Positions 33,568 to 45,984 of a stretch of DNA of 64,000 nucleotides are shown one piece after another. Position numbers and translations under genes: made by a program. The DNA is taken from contig NC_069095.1 of the NCBI RefSeq assembly GCF_947172395.1, positions 1,364,001-1,428,000 of the forward strand, written 5' to 3'. How positions within the stretch are numbered: position 1 is the first letter of the stretch; each line of letters starts with the position of its first letter. Source of the DNA: Bicyclus anynana. Its lineage: Eukaryota; Arthropoda; Insecta; Lepidoptera; Nymphalidae. The notes beneath the pieces were generated by a model, which saw only the letters and a program-made list of their open reading frames with translations, was not told where the DNA came from and ran no database searches.

Positions 33568-33712
33568 CCTGTGCACAAGGTTTCTAGGGTATGCGCCTAC
33601 ATAATCCATTATGTAGGCGCATACCCTAGAAACCTTCCTCCTCCAATACAGGTACCTAATGGATCCTCAGGCTATGCATTGCGTTTATGCATCTACGAAG
33701 TGCACGCCACTG
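33568..33712. mobile_element. hAT-like MITE containing a 29-bp-arm hairpin
   Basis: The right end 'gtgcacgccactg' matches the MITEs at 5206 and 25007. The left end is degenerate ('cctgtgcac'). Near-perfect 8-bp duplication GTCATGGG (33560-33567) / GTCATAGG (33713-33720). Inside, 33577-33605 and 33608-33636 are exact reverse complements with a 2-nt loop, an inverted duplication of part of the element's own left side. Confidence 0.7.
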
Positions 33713-33720
33713 GTCATAGG

Positions 33721-35881
33721 CCCTTAGCCCATAACAAAAAGATTTAAATTGCGATTCTGTTCGTGTGAGTTTCTTAGTTCCACTAGTCAAAATATGTGAC
33801 AGCCTTATTATTTTACCTTGAAAATAAGAAGTAGCAATAAATGTCAAGGTTCCCAAAACGAAGATATTATAATGTATAGAAATAATGTAGTTCCAAGCAA
33901 ACAAAAGAGATAACGCTTACATTCAAATATATTGCCTGAGCATTAGTCGAGCCCACGCTTTGAAACTGAGGGTTCTGTACATTCCCTTGCTTTAACATAA
34001 AATAAATTATTTATTTACGATAAATTTCTCGCAAGTAAATCGTGGCGTTTTATTTATATTAATATGTATTTCAAATAGAATCCTACTTAATTTGTTTAAA
34101 ACTTTTCTTTTAAATCGTTAAATTTGTCCGTTTCTTGTGACATGTGACTCTAACACTGTTTTGGACGGCAGGATCTGCAGAAAAGTGGCTGCATACACTT
34201 TTTTCTGTTCACATATTATTACTCTTTTGAAAAATTAATTAACATTGTCGTAAAAAAATAATTGATTTCGCGCAAACTCCTCTCAGATGAAAAATACACG
34301 ACGTCCGTTTCACCCCGATACCGCACGATCTACGACAAACTTTTTACAAAAAATTACACTAAAAGCTAAAAGAGGAATTTCTCTGTGCATTTTTAATTGT
34401 TATATCTCTAGGGCATTTTTTTTTGTTAAAACCTTCTATGATCTATCTTTGAGTCTATGGCAAACAGACTGACAGACGCGGCGGAGGTCTTCACAATATG
34501 TGTAGATGAACTTCCGCAAAGTCACGCCTGATTCTATTGGGTATTTCATATTGTACCATGGTACCCTAAAACTGCGGTGTAGTTCTGACCATTAAACACA
34601 ACACAAGCAACGATCAGATAAGTGTTTGACAATGGAAGCATAACATAAAGACATCATATCATTCCACGACAATAAATTTCGAGGAGGGCGGTTTAATACA
34701 CAAACACAATAGACCTTTCTGGGGACCACGAAGTTTTTTCAAGTAAAAAGATGTTGCCCAGAAACCTTTGTGCAATTCCACTGTTCTCACAAGAGGGAGT
34801 GATCAAAACACGGCAAAGTTTATAAAACTTCCACAATTTATGGTTTTTCAAAAATTCCGCAAAGTAATTTTATTCACCTCGCCAGGTTACTATTGGAATT
34901 TAGTTAGGAAAGTTTGTTTAGATTTACATTTTGAACTTGCCCATGGCGTGTGACTATAACTTGACTTTATTAAAATATTTATGAGTGTTTATTTAAAAAT
35001 GAATTTTTTTTAGCCCAATGCCAATGCCAATGATGATGCCCAATATTCCTTTTTTACTTGTTAATCGTGAACCATGCTGGGAAATTTCTTACGTAAACAA
35101 AGACTCCTCTCTTCTCCCATTTATTCTTTATTTGATAACCTTGTATTGATAATAATTATTAATTATCATGATGGACATCAAGAGCAGAATATGGGTCCTT
35201 TAAAAGAACTTCCATAAGTCGTTCCGAAATCGTCTTGAACCACCCAGCGAATCCTAGAGTTAAATGTTAAACAGACTAGGGTTAATGATGCATTTATATT
35301 TAGTCCTTTATTAAAAATACTGAGTTACGTAACAACTGTGCGAAAATAAATATACACGACGTAGGTACTTCATACGTATCTACGTTCTAAAAATACTATG
35401 AATAGGTTTCTTGCCCGTCTACGGGTTCAAGAATTGAGGACTTCTCAGAGATATGAAATCTTGTGAGTTACCGGGAAAGGATAACATCTTCTAGTGACCG
35501 CATGTTTACGATGTTTCTAATGAGATTAGTTTAGAGAACGAAGTTGTGGACACTACAATGTATCACAGATCACTGACTTGCCTCAATACCTATACTACCA
35601 TAGTGCTTTTATTATATCTACTAAGCTACTGTCGAAAACAATATGTTACATTAGAACCGCTATAAGTCGTTAATTTCCGTATTATTGAGAGTCGATTTAG
35701 GCCAATTTTGTAAGAAAATATGTGACTAGTAGAGGTTCCCATGAGACGAATATCTTAGGAATTCATGGACTCACTGTGCGGGTGCCGGGTCCATCGCGTA
35801 GTAGAGAGAAAAACCCCGAGCAGTGAGAGTCCAGGACTTGTGACCACTGAATGTAGGGTTAAGGAATTCCTTGACAATCGA
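33721..35881. other. mostly plain DNA, one repeat-like scrap
   Basis: 34440-34570 ('cagacgcggcggaggtcttc', 'ccatggtaccctaaaactg') resembles a degenerate lepidopteran repeat end. 35760-35880 looks like the 3' UTR of the remnant that follows. No credible frames. Confidence 0.4.
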
Positions 35882-36042
35882 TTAACACTCCCCTCCTCCG
35901 CTCGTGTTGTTCTCCCTGCCTAGCCAAAGTTGGTAAGATCCTATTAGAGCAGCTTTGGATACCCGTTCTAATATAGAACTAGCTGCAGTTTTAGAGAGGC
36001 CAAGGTCTTTAAGTAAGTTAGAGAAAGACTTTGCTGGTAATT
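35882..36042 (-). pseudogene. probable retroelement ORF, C-terminal 52 codons
   Basis: Uninterrupted minus frame LPAKSFSNLLKDLGLSKTAA ... YQLWLGRENNTSGGGEC then stop. Helical and basic. I believe it is the end of a repeat-borne ORF but cannot name the family. A Helitron boundary lies 4 bp beyond its upstream end (36046), so the rest of the ORF was cut off or displaced there. Confidence 0.45.
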
Positions 36043-36045
36043 CTC

Positions 36046-36209
36046 TCTATACTAATCTTATAAAGACGTAAAGTTTGTGGTATTGTAGGAATAATCTCTG
36101 GATCTACTGAACTGATTTTGAAAATTCTTTTACTACTAGAAAGCCACATTCTTATAAGTGTCATAATAGGCTATATTTCATACCCGGTTTATCACGGAGC
36201 ATGGGCTAG
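36046..36209 (+). mobile_element. Helitron (H2 type), shortened
   Basis: TCTATACTAATCTTATAAAG start and CTAG (36206-36209) end with T after it. The GC-rich 3' part is reduced to 'cggagcatgggctag'. Confidence 0.78.
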
Positions 36210-36901
36210 TCATAACTAATTTTTAATTAAATCGGTGAAATAAAATAAGTTTATGTTACAGAGGTAATACACACTTATTTGTAAATTTAATGGTTATGTT
36301 ACTCGCCATACGCCATAAGACTTGTTGGATATTTCGAGAAATTGAGGTTTTGGAGAACAGACAATATTTATCATTCACTTTTGTATCTTATTTAGTCGTT
36401 TTAAAGAAGAATGGATTAATAGATAATAAATACCACGCTTACCAAGGTGCAATCTACTGTCCAAGGATCTTAAAATAAAATTTCCATGACCGATGATGGA
36501 TTGGTAGCCACTTATTTTGACAGTTCCATCTTTAATTATGTATGCTTTGGTACAGAACCACTGTTTATGTTTTTTTGTTTTTACTTTTTTGTTATTACTC
36601 GTTGTATAATATAATATGGCAAAGCAGTAAAATGAACTTAAATATCTGCGTCATATTTTGTGTACGTAAGAAATATCAAGAGGACGTTGATGGCAATTCT
36701 AATAGCATTAAAATTCAATTGAAAAATCTGGAACGCAACCTAAAGCTTAGCGTTCCGATATGAATTGCAAGTTTACTTTTAAAAGAGGTCAAGAGGTCAA
36801 CAAGTCAAGGGAGATTGTATATTTCTGGAAATTCAATTTAAATTTAAAATCCTTTAAAGGTACTTCTTACAATTTGTACGATTTCGTTTCAAGACTTCTT
36901 T
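36210..36901. other. no recognised feature
   Basis: Frames at 36290-36478 and 36542-36763 (+) are AT-biased with no domain. Confidence 0.45.
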
Positions 36902-37197
36902 ATGCCACAGTAGTGCAGTGGTTGTCAAAAGAGAGGACCTGGGTTCGATCCACAGTTCGAGTCAGTTTAGGATTTTATACCTTACTTGATTACATGACTA
37001 CCACCAAATGACAGCCTTCCCGCGTAGAACCTCTCAGAGGTAGAATAAACGTGTACCTCTTCGACTTGGTGGAGGTCTTGGAACAGGTGCAGCCTAAATT
37101 GGAAGTAGGCTTAAGTAAACCCGCTTCCATCTACACTTAACATCAAGTGAGAGTGAGATCGACGTCAATGGTAAGCTTGAGGTTGAATAAAAAAAAG
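36902..37197 (+). repeat. degenerate SINE-B, head to tail
   Basis: Head with A-box-like 'tagtgcagtgg' and intact B-box 'gggttcgatcc', decayed middle, and the 'cccgcttccatct' end followed by 'gaataaaaaaaag'. One of the oldest B copies here. Confidence 0.65.
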
Positions 37198-37351
37198 TTT
37201 TTATAAATTTACGCTACGTTTTTTTTTAGTGTTCAGTTACATCTATCAGTGATCAGTCGCTTGACTATAAAATAAAAGAAAAATGAATATTTTTCTAGTT
37301 AAAGGTCACTCCATTAAACGACTCTTCGTGTTGTCGTCCTTCTTTCGGGTA

Positions 37352-37640
37352 TTACTGTTCACCACATAATTCATCCACAGTGGATCGCTTTAGCCTTTTG
37401 GTCTTACCAGGCGTGATAAGCAATTTGGCAAGACTATTTGTGTGTTCTTGTAGTCTGCTTTTGTGTTTTATGGCGTTCTTTGTTATTTCTTCCTTGACAG
37501 TCGACATTTCAAGATACTCATGCATGTCTGCTGTTTTGGTGATCCAGGGGGCGTTTAGTATTGTGCGAAATACTAGGTTCTGGTATCTCTTTAGTATTTC
37601 AATATTGGAGTGACTGGCTGTGCCCCACAGCTCGCCACGT
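37352..37640 (-). pseudogene. Jockey-like LINE ORF2, last 96 residues
   Basis: Open without interruption on the minus strand: RGELWGTASHSNIEILKRYQ ... RTILNAPWITKTADMHEYLE ... KRLKRSTVDELCGEQ then stop. The 'ELWG.AS.SNI.I..R.Q....R.I..APW' motif is the C-terminal part, after the reverse transcriptase domain, of Jockey-clade ORF2. The catalytic domain is missing. A frame intact to its stop suggests a fairly recent 5'-truncated insertion. The left flank (37205-37350) probably holds its 3' UTR. Confidence 0.8.
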
Positions 37641-39799
37641 TTTTTAATTTTAGAGTTTTCAGAAATAGACGATCTGATATTACAAAACTTTTATCAGAAA
37701 ACTATTCTTCAATATGGAGGTAAAAACATTTTTGTAGCCGTGTAAAAGCTGCAATAGTTTTATAGTGTGCTAAAAATCGACACGAGGAGATTTTATTCAA
37801 TTTTAAAATTTCGACCCGTTGTCAAATCCGAATTTTATTGTCCTACTAGATTTATTAGTGGGTTTTATGGGCGCAAAAAGTGTCAAAGCCATTGAGATAC
37901 AGTACTAAAATATTGTGACGGCTTCCCGCTGTGGTGTATTTGGCAAATGCGGGTTTGTTATCAAGATGTGGTAACGCCAAAACGCAGCTGACTTCATTCG
38001 CTGCAATAAAAGAGCAATTTCTTTCTATTTAGTTATGTGACAGTTGGTTTAGATGATAATGGTTAGATTTCGAGATTAACACACTGCACAATGTTCTGAT
38101 GAGTTCATTCGTTTTAACTGACAACGAAAAAGGAGATTCAGATTTAAATAAATTTTTGTGTCCGAGATTTTTCAATAACTACTAACTGTTACAATTTGGA
38201 TGACGTTTTAGTTATGTAAATATGACGTTTTAGTTTAGCGATATGTTTTCCTTGCAAAAAATATTGGGGTGAACCTGTAGAATTTATTTTTACTGTAGAC
38301 TACCGCCACTGATGGCCTATTGATTAAAAAAGATTAAAGATCAAAATAGTGTATTCACTATTTTGTTTAGATGAAAGAAGAGTAATTTGCACGGCATCTT
38401 CTAGTAAATTCACTTCTCTTATTTTTTATGTTTTTACTTACGTGTCCAGCTTAATGTCCATTGCTAACAAATTAATCATTTTAATATAAAATTGGCAGCA
38501 AATATTTCCTCTTTCATTAGTACAGTAAATCAATATTCTGTTGTAATTTTTAAAATGAAATTCTACAACGTCTAATTCCACAAAACGGCGGTCATCTGGT
38601 TTTTTATTCGCTTTAGTTTTATGTGAGAAAGCACAAGAATTTAATAAATCTGTGATTCTAACCTTTACCTGCGAAGGGCTCCATTGTAATAATTAAAATT
38701 TACCGCGCACGTGAGATAAAACCTAAATAATAAAGCGTAGAGATTCAGCTAAAGGACGTGTAAGAATTTTTGCCCTCTGATGTTAAGATAAGACCTTATT
38801 TATTACACCCTCAGAGTAAAGCAAATAGATAGAAGGACAACCAGAACCGCCATAGTATAAAGCCGGCTCGGCGAATATTTCGAGAAAAAGACGGTATAAT
38901 TATTGTTTTTCTATCAAATGCGTGATTCTAAATTGGTATTTAAATATATTACGAATTTTAAATATTATATCATTGAATAGATAAATAATTACAAAGTATA
39001 CCTTTTAAAATCAAAATTAATGATGATACATAATATAATCATAGTTATTCTTTTAAATTCATAATGTAATTCTATAGACGTAGGCGTAGGTAGGTACGAG
39101 TATAATAAGCTAACTAAACTATAGAACTAGAAGTTTATGTACAGATACGATCACGAGATAATGTAAGACAAAGTGGTACATAGTGTAGAACTAAATAAAA
39201 TAAATGCGTCTTAAAATTAAATAATTAATAGAAGATATGATAAAAATATACAAAAAAGGTTCCGTCTATCTTTTTTCTTTAATCTACGATAACACCTCCA
39301 TAACATGATCTAGACAAATTAAACGCGTAACCTGATCACAGAGAGGTCTTTGAACAAACTCTGTGACCTTCTTAGAAGTATATCGTTAATGAGAACCGAA
39401 GCTTTTTACAGCATCAGCCATCTCTAGAGATGAGGCACTGACTAATAATTATATTGTGGGCAATAAAACCGTGGTTTACTATTAACTTGACATTTAAATT
39501 TATGTACGAAATGAAAGTTGTAATTATAAATTATGGTCGCGTTGATTTATACGTAAAATGCTATTATCATTAAATTACAGTACTAAATTCACTAGTTTTG
39601 AACGACTGGGGTACTCATGGGTGTAATGTTTTAACATTTTGAGTAATGATTTAAATGGGTATAATACTCTTTTTGGTTTGTGTATTTAGATAATAATTAT
39701 GTCCAATATAAATTTAATAAACTCTTCAATAACTCTACCTACCTACAGTTAACTCGACCCGTTTTTGTTAAGTTAAGTAGTTATCTGGTTTTTCGTTTA
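37641..39799. other. long AT-rich stretch, one small hairpin
   Basis: 38342-38365 is a perfect 10-bp stem (caaaatagtg / cactattttg) with a 4-nt loop. Otherwise no frames or matched repeats. Confidence 0.5.
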
Positions 39800-40060
39800 T
39801 TTTTAGAAAATAGCCCTTGACTATATTCTTACCCGATGGTAAGTGATGATACAATCTAAGATAGAAGCGGGCTAAATTGTTCGGAGAAAGACTCACACCC
39901 TTTTCGGTTTCTACACGACATCGACACTGGAACGCTAAATCACCGGTAACCAGCCAGACCTGGACCAATCAAGAAAATCTCAATCGTCTCAGCTGTGGAT
40001 CGAACCCAGGACCTCCGTCTTGTAAATCCACCGCGCATACGACTGCGCCACGGAGGCCGT
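39800..40060 (-). repeat. SINE-B, nearly full length
   Basis: Head at the right end with complements of the A-box (GTGGCGCAGT) and B-box (GGTTCGATCC), then body and tail to 39800. Part of the middle (the 'gcttcggccgcggctag' region) is deleted. Confidence 0.92.
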
Positions 40061-41594
40061 TAGGTATTTTTAGGCCCAATTTTTGGCAATCTTCCTTGCT
40101 ATGTATTCAAAGCAAATTTATAGAAAAATAGGTTTAAGTCCTGCATGGAGAATATTTTGAGCTTTTCTTTTCTTTGAAATATACATTAGCAGCTGAAAGA
40201 GAGCTGAAGAGAGTTGGGAACCTATTTTACATCCCTGTACTTTGAAGAGCGTGTTAAGTTGTCTGATCTGGTAATAATAAAGAATATTTAAAGCAGAAGA
40301 ATCAAGTATCCTGAAAAAGTTCTGGTTTTTACATAAATTTACTTCAGGGTACCTAGTACAAGTGTAAAATGAGTTATATTATCAACAAATTAAACCCCTA
40401 AATATGACGAAGAAAGCGATTATTGACTGCGGATACCCTAAACCACTAGGTACCCCACTATAATCACTAACCCACCCGATGTTGTATTCGTATCAGCCGG
40501 CAGAACTCAATACACTCGCGCGTTTATGTGTAAAAACTACCAGGTGCCTACCGTAACCCATTGTTCCAGTGGGAGATTAATAAATCTCTGAAGAACGCGT
40601 ATATCTGCGACCGATCTCGCGGGTTCCGAGCTTCAGGCTATACAGGGCTGCCACTTATCTTAAATTTAAAAAACTTGTATTATTTTATAACATAAAAAAA
40701 CCATTTTTAATATCCACAACTCTATTAAAGATGGCGCTCTATCGCTAGAGTTCCTAAAAGTTTGATATATAATTGTTTTTTTCAAAGACTTGTCACGAAT
40801 TCAAATAAAGGGCGACTGGGGCCATAATTTCTCATATTAACATGTCGAGGAAAATATTGAAAAATATCAATTTTTCTGGGATGATCGAGTAAGGAGACTC
40901 TTGACACCTCTCAAAGACACCGCCAGTCTCAAGTAGTTTCGTAGTTAACTACAGTATTTACGTATGGTAGGAGCATGCTGATGAGCTTCTAGCTTTTTTA
41001 TAATGTTACGAATATGACTGCCAATCTGACTCTCAATCTATCTCTAGGCGAAAGGGATTTAAAATTAACATAATACCTATTTTAAATATTATCAACTTTG
41101 GAACCACCATTCAATTGTGTTAGCACTTTAAAAAAGACCATTTGAATGCTATTTTAATTTTAAAATCCTCAATTCCTAGTACAAACGCTAAACTGGCAAT
41201 TACCAACAATTGTGCAATTGATACCTACATTTTAAATCCGCTTTTCAAATGATTTTTGAAAATTATGCTATTATAGGCTTATCTTTTATTAAATAATACT
41301 CGTATAACTATTTTTTTAATGTGTTACAAAACTTAAGTTCGGGATGTTTTAATTTAATCTACAGTTTCCTCTTATGTTTTTGAAAATGGAAGTTTAGTTA
41401 TTTAGGAAATTATTTTAAAAAAATGCAATGCAATGTTAAAAATGTTTGAATTTTACTTACCTACCTACAGAAATTTTGTTTTATTTGGAGTTTCTATAAT
41501 TCCAGTGGCAGTTTATTTCTAGACAACAATCTTATCACCATAGTTCAACATTCTTGAGTTGAATACTCGTAACCTGATTAAAACTTTGTGACAA
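40061..41594. other. no recognised feature
   Basis: A GC-normal patch at 40420-40660 has no useful frame or repeat match. Confidence 0.45.
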
Positions 41595-41950
41595 CCCTGC
41601 TCTCCAGGACGTTATTGCAAGCCCATTCACATGCCACAGTTCAACCGCACAGCCCCTTTGTTGGGACAAAGGTGTCGCGCAAAGAAAAAGGCCCTATCGT
41701 CGATCTGCCTTATCAGATCGAGTTCCCTTCCCGAGGTCTCAATAGTACGGTGTTTTGAATACAGCAGATCTAATTCCCCTGCCCACAATAACCGGAGACT
41801 CCAATTTAGTCGGGACATCAATGAATTGCAGTATTTTGTAAGGATACGTTATCGGCCATCTACTTTTGCCTCGTGTTTTGTCTATTGTGTACTGCAGCGT
41901 CATTATACCACATTGTATTGCGTCTTCACTAATATTAAACAACAATAACA
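41595..41950. other. GC-richer segment open on both strands
   Basis: 105 codons on plus (41631-41948), and 64 (41627-41821) and 70 (41739-41951) codons on minus. No domain, no credible start context or splice pair. Probably an unrecognised repeat or decayed sequence. Confidence 0.25.
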
Positions 41951-42002
41951 AATATTATGCTTAGGCTCTATCTTTATAACCTTACAAAATAAAACCTAAT
42001 AA

Positions 42003-42195
42003 TCACACTAATATTATAAAGGCGAAAGTTTGTGTGTAAGTGTGAAAGTGTGTAAGTTGTTTGTTCCTCTTTTACGCTGCGGCTACTGAAGCGATTTGGC
42101 TGTAATTTGGAATGGTAATAGATTTTACTCTGGATTAACACTTAGGCTACTTTTCATTCCGGAAATATCCATGGTTTCCGCGGGATTTGTGAAAA
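42003..42195 (+). mobile_element. Lep1-type Helitron (H1), 3' end lost
   Basis: TCACACTAATATTATAAAGG follows an A and the interior is close to the other H1 copies through 'ccgcgggatttgtgaaaaa'. The last 40 bp or so are replaced by foldback-family sequence starting 'ttgtttgaataattcaagcc'. Confidence 0.85.
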
Positions 42196-42415
42196 AAATA
42201 TTGTTTGAATAATTCAAGCCGTTTAAATCATTAAGATTTAGGATTTTCAGACAGTTATCCCAGAAACTACTTTAATTAACACAGTACTACCTTGGTACCA
42301 CTTTCAAACTGATCGCACTGAGCAAACTGAGACGGTAGCACGTATACGATGTTTTTTTCGCTTTTTAGTTAAGTAAAACGTTTTTTATAATTTTGAAGTC
42401 GTTTTTTTTGTAAGA
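42196..42415 (+). mobile_element. foldback-family copy
   Basis: 'aattcaagccgtttaa' and then 'taccactttcaaactgatcg', 'ggtagcacgtatac', 'ttcgctttttagtt' and 'ttttgaagtcg' follow the inner-to-outer order of the arm at 61299-61451. Heavily diverged. Confidence 0.55.
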
Positions 42416-43587
42416 TGTTGTTAGGGTCTATTCTGGGAAGTCTGTTTATAGTTGTAAGATGACAGACCAATCGTGTTTAATATAAACTGAAGGAGCATCA
42501 TTAGGTCAGACATACAAACCCACATATTAGTTTTACGCACACATGTCAAACGCTTGACTCTACCACTACATCCAAACTCAAACAGGCTTCTCGTAATTGA
42601 TTTATTATAACAGAACCACAAAAATCTGCATTATTAATATTTCTGTGGACAAATTGCTATTATTTTAATTAAAACTATATATTTACAATGATAAAATTTC
42701 TGTTAGATTATAGCGTATTTTTGGTAAAATAATATTATTATATTCTTATCACATTTATATTGATAGCCCATAAAGCTTCACAAATGATTATAAATTTCTA
42801 TAACGACCAATAACGACTAACTGAATTCAATTTCGGGCGAACTAAGCCGAAAAATTCTCTTCAGCGAATTGCCTATACATCATCCACGGGTTGAACCTAG
42901 ATTATCCTTAAATGATTACGCATCCAACATCCATATTGATTGATGCTTATTTCCAAAAAAAAAGATATATATTTTTTCGCTTTCTAAAATCGTCAAACAC
43001 AATACGAACAATTGGGACGATCAGACGGAATATTAACTTTGGTTGTCATTTTAACGATCCGTATTCGCCTCGTCACAATTTTTTTTAGGACATCATTTTA
43101 ATATCAACCTTATGGTTTAAAATTAGGGTTTAATTTCGATTGAATGTTTCAATATTTAGGAACCGTCATGAAAGAAAGAGTTCATTGTCAGATACGTTTT
43201 ATGGGTTATGATTTATGAGCACCGGCTCCCAACGGGTTCTATGATAATCTTATTCAGACGCCTCTTGTGAGGTGCACAATGCTACCTAAATTAGCTACGG
43301 CCATATTCTAAGTACAACGAGCTTCTTGAAAATGTGTCATAGAAAAATAGTCTCTATTTATATGTGGAAAAGGATTTTTGATTGCTTCACTGTGTGTGGT
43401 ATATCGGTGCAAGAAGGTCATCTAGTTTGGAAGACTCGTGCTTACCGTTTACATACTGTTATGCCTACGCTGCTGATTTTGGACGATTAATGATTGGTTA
43501 ATGAACTCAAATCTATTGACTGCATGGATGTTTGGTGAAAGTACATTTTAACTTGAGAATTTGTAAATGGAATGTATTGGTTTACCA
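42416..43587. other. no recognised feature
   Basis: AT-rich; a 66-codon minus frame (42421-42621) has no family resemblance. Confidence 0.5.
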
Positions 43588-43902
43588 CCACCATTATCAA
43601 CCCATATTCGGCTCACTGCTAAACTCGAGTCTCCTCTTAGAATGAGAGGGGTTAGGCCAATAGTCCACCACGCTGGCTCAATGCGGATTGGCAGACTTCA
43701 CCCACGCAGAGAATTGGGAAAATTCTCTTGTATGCAGGTTTCCTCACGATGTTTTCCTTCACCGTTTGAAAACACCATTTGATATTTAATTACTTAAAAT
43801 GCACATTACTGAAAAGTTGGAGGTGCATACCCCGGATCGGATTCGAACCCACACCCTCCGGAATCGGAGGCAGAGGTCATATCCACTGGGCTATCACGGC
43901 TT
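43588..43902 (-). repeat. SINE-A, full length
   Basis: From 'ccattatcaacccatattcg' to the head complement 'ccactgggctatcacggc'. The hairpin block, body and B-box are all close to consensus. I could not find its target duplication. Confidence 0.95.
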
Positions 43903-44644
43903 CTAATGCAGGTAATGCACGCCACTGACGATCAATTTTTCTCCCGTTTCTTCAGCACCCACGACTATAACTGATTGTGTATTGGTCGCTGCGCGCATGA
44001 CGGCTCGACTTATGAAACGTCTTCGCTGCCGTTTGCACTACAGAAACGTGAGAATAATTGACCGTCAATGGCTGACTTAAGTAGATTGCCGACATTACAT
44101 TCATTTAGAATTTGTTTTAATAACAAAATGCGTGGTACTTGGAATATATTTCATTGCATAGAAGTAAACACTGGCCTAAGTTCGGTTCGATTAACAAAAT
44201 TTCCTACCGTCAGCGATGCACGGTCTTGAATGTTTTATTAAAATTCTGATATAATTGTGTATTATGTTGTGATAATTAAAGTCTAAAATAATGATAATTA
44301 ATGTAGTTCCTTTCCACACGACCTTGATTTAAGCAAATTAACTATGTACATAAATTAATTAATGCAAAACTTATCTGCGTAGAATTTCAACAAAGATAAA
44401 TTTGGTCGAAGTTTACAATAAAACTGTTAATTTGCAGGATGTAATAAAATTCAAGTAAAAATATACGCTCATTTGGATATCGCGTGAAAAATCGTGCTAA
44501 TAAATTTTATGTGATAAAAATTAAGGTTATTTAGTTTTTGCTTTACATTCGATTTATAAGGAGTAGGTTCCATTTCCAAGTCTTTGGCATTACGGTACAT
44601 CCACCAATTAGAAGGACTAATATATGTAATTCCAGATAGGTAGG
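43903..44644. other. no gene; one hAT-like end
   Basis: 'aatgcacgccactg' at about 43914-43927 is the right terminal repeat of the hAT-like MITE family without a visible left end. The rest is AT-rich. Confidence 0.4.
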
Positions 44645-44863
44645 TTTTTTTTATTCTTTACAACTTAACCCTTGACTGAGGCTAACTTGTTAGGGGTAGG
44701 ATAAAAGGCATACTCCTATCAACACTCACTAAATCTCTTGGCGGTACGTCTTTGCCGGTAGGGTGGTAACTGAACCAATTAAGAAAACCTCATAAAGCCC
44801 AGCCGGGGATCGAATCCAGGACGTCAGTCTTCTTAATCCATCGCACTGCGCCACAGAGGCCGT
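44645..44863 (-). repeat. SINE-B, nearly full length
   Basis: Tail 'ttattctttacaacttaacc' at the left; head complement with B-box 'ggatcgaatcc' and A-box region 'cactgcgccac' at the right. The body is shortened by a deletion. Confidence 0.9.
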
Positions 44864-44942
44864 CAAAGGTTGACTTTCAAGTAAATTTTTTTTATGGGTA
44901 TATAATTAACATTGAAAGGAATACTTACGTTACTACTGCGAC

Positions 44943-45002
44943 TAATAAGCCTCTCATTTTGAGAGGAGACTTGTGCTCAACAGTTAGCAGAATATGGGTT
45001 GT
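44943..45002 (+). repeat. SINE-A, 3' terminal scrap
   Basis: 'ctctcattttgagaggagac' to 'agaatatgggttg', the last 60 bp of the element only. Confidence 0.8.
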
Positions 45003-45489
45003 AACTTATCATTTATTGTAGCAAAAACTCTATTGCTAAATGTAAAAGCAGTTATATAAATAAAATAATCTAAGTTAGCGCATCTTCTTGGATATTATAA
45101 TCACTTACCATTAAAAAATATATATCAGTCGAGCAGCAAGTTATCATGAAATAGAAGCAGTTACACAAGCGAGTCACACATAAATCCCGTCAAATGATAA
45201 AACATCCGTGTCAGAAAATATTTCTTTTTAGTCACAGCATCGATCTGTCACGTCTCCAGAGGGTTAAAGTAATAAAATACTGTAAAAACCTTGCCCATTA
45301 TTCGACCCCACTATTGTAGTCGACCCAACACTCCAAGTACAGATTACTCTCGTTGAAGGGATAACATCTTAACGATGTGCCGCGCTGGGGTGGGTTGGGA
45401 CATTCTTCATATCGAGATTTTTATTCGATAAGGTTACGAGTCATCTATAATGGACTAAGAGCCTGCGATATCCAGACATCCTTCATTCT
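45003..45489. other. no recognised feature
   Basis: No frame or repeat that I can support. Confidence 0.45.
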
Positions 45490-45845
45490 ATGAAGGCTGA
45501 AATTTTGTCAGCCTATGCGCCTACCGTAATACGCAGGAGATATTATAATGCACAAGTGTGTGCGCAAGCATAGGTGCACTCTCTATTACCTCACTCTCAT
45601 AGTCCGATGGGACGGCACACCAACACGACGGGTGAGAGATAAGATGCAGGACCGCTTTACGTGCTCCGAGGCACGGAGTTGTACTAACACCGCCAACTTC
45701 TCAACTTCAGACTGTTATTATGATATTTCTTGTAAGAAAAATCCCAATAATTAGTTTGTTGGCCTAACCTCGATTAACTAAACCTTGGTTTCGAACCCTG
45801 GAAAATAATGTAAGCGAACCAGCTTACCACGGAACCAATGAGTCA
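45490..45845 (-). repeat. SINE-F, degenerate full length
   Basis: The left part ('gtcagcctatgcgcctaccg', 'catagtccgatgggacggca', 'gctttacgtgctccgaggca') is a body I know from many lepidopteran genomes. The right part (45758-45845) is a tRNA-like head with the complement of a B-box (gtttcgaaccctgg). A 68-codon plus frame inside is incidental. Confidence 0.7.
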
Positions 45846-45984
45846 GTTCAGACAGGCAGGATCCTACAATAGGTAATAGAGAGCCAGTGACTGCCAGATT
45901 TTCGTTATTTTATAAAAGCTGAAAGATTGTGAGCTCATCTTACTACTACTTTATATTGTGATGTCCTTGAAAGGTAGGAGATTT

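Noticed and set aside
41631..41948. 105-codon plus-strand frame as a gene
   Set aside because: Open on both strands with no domain, start context or splice pair. Kept only as an unidentified segment.
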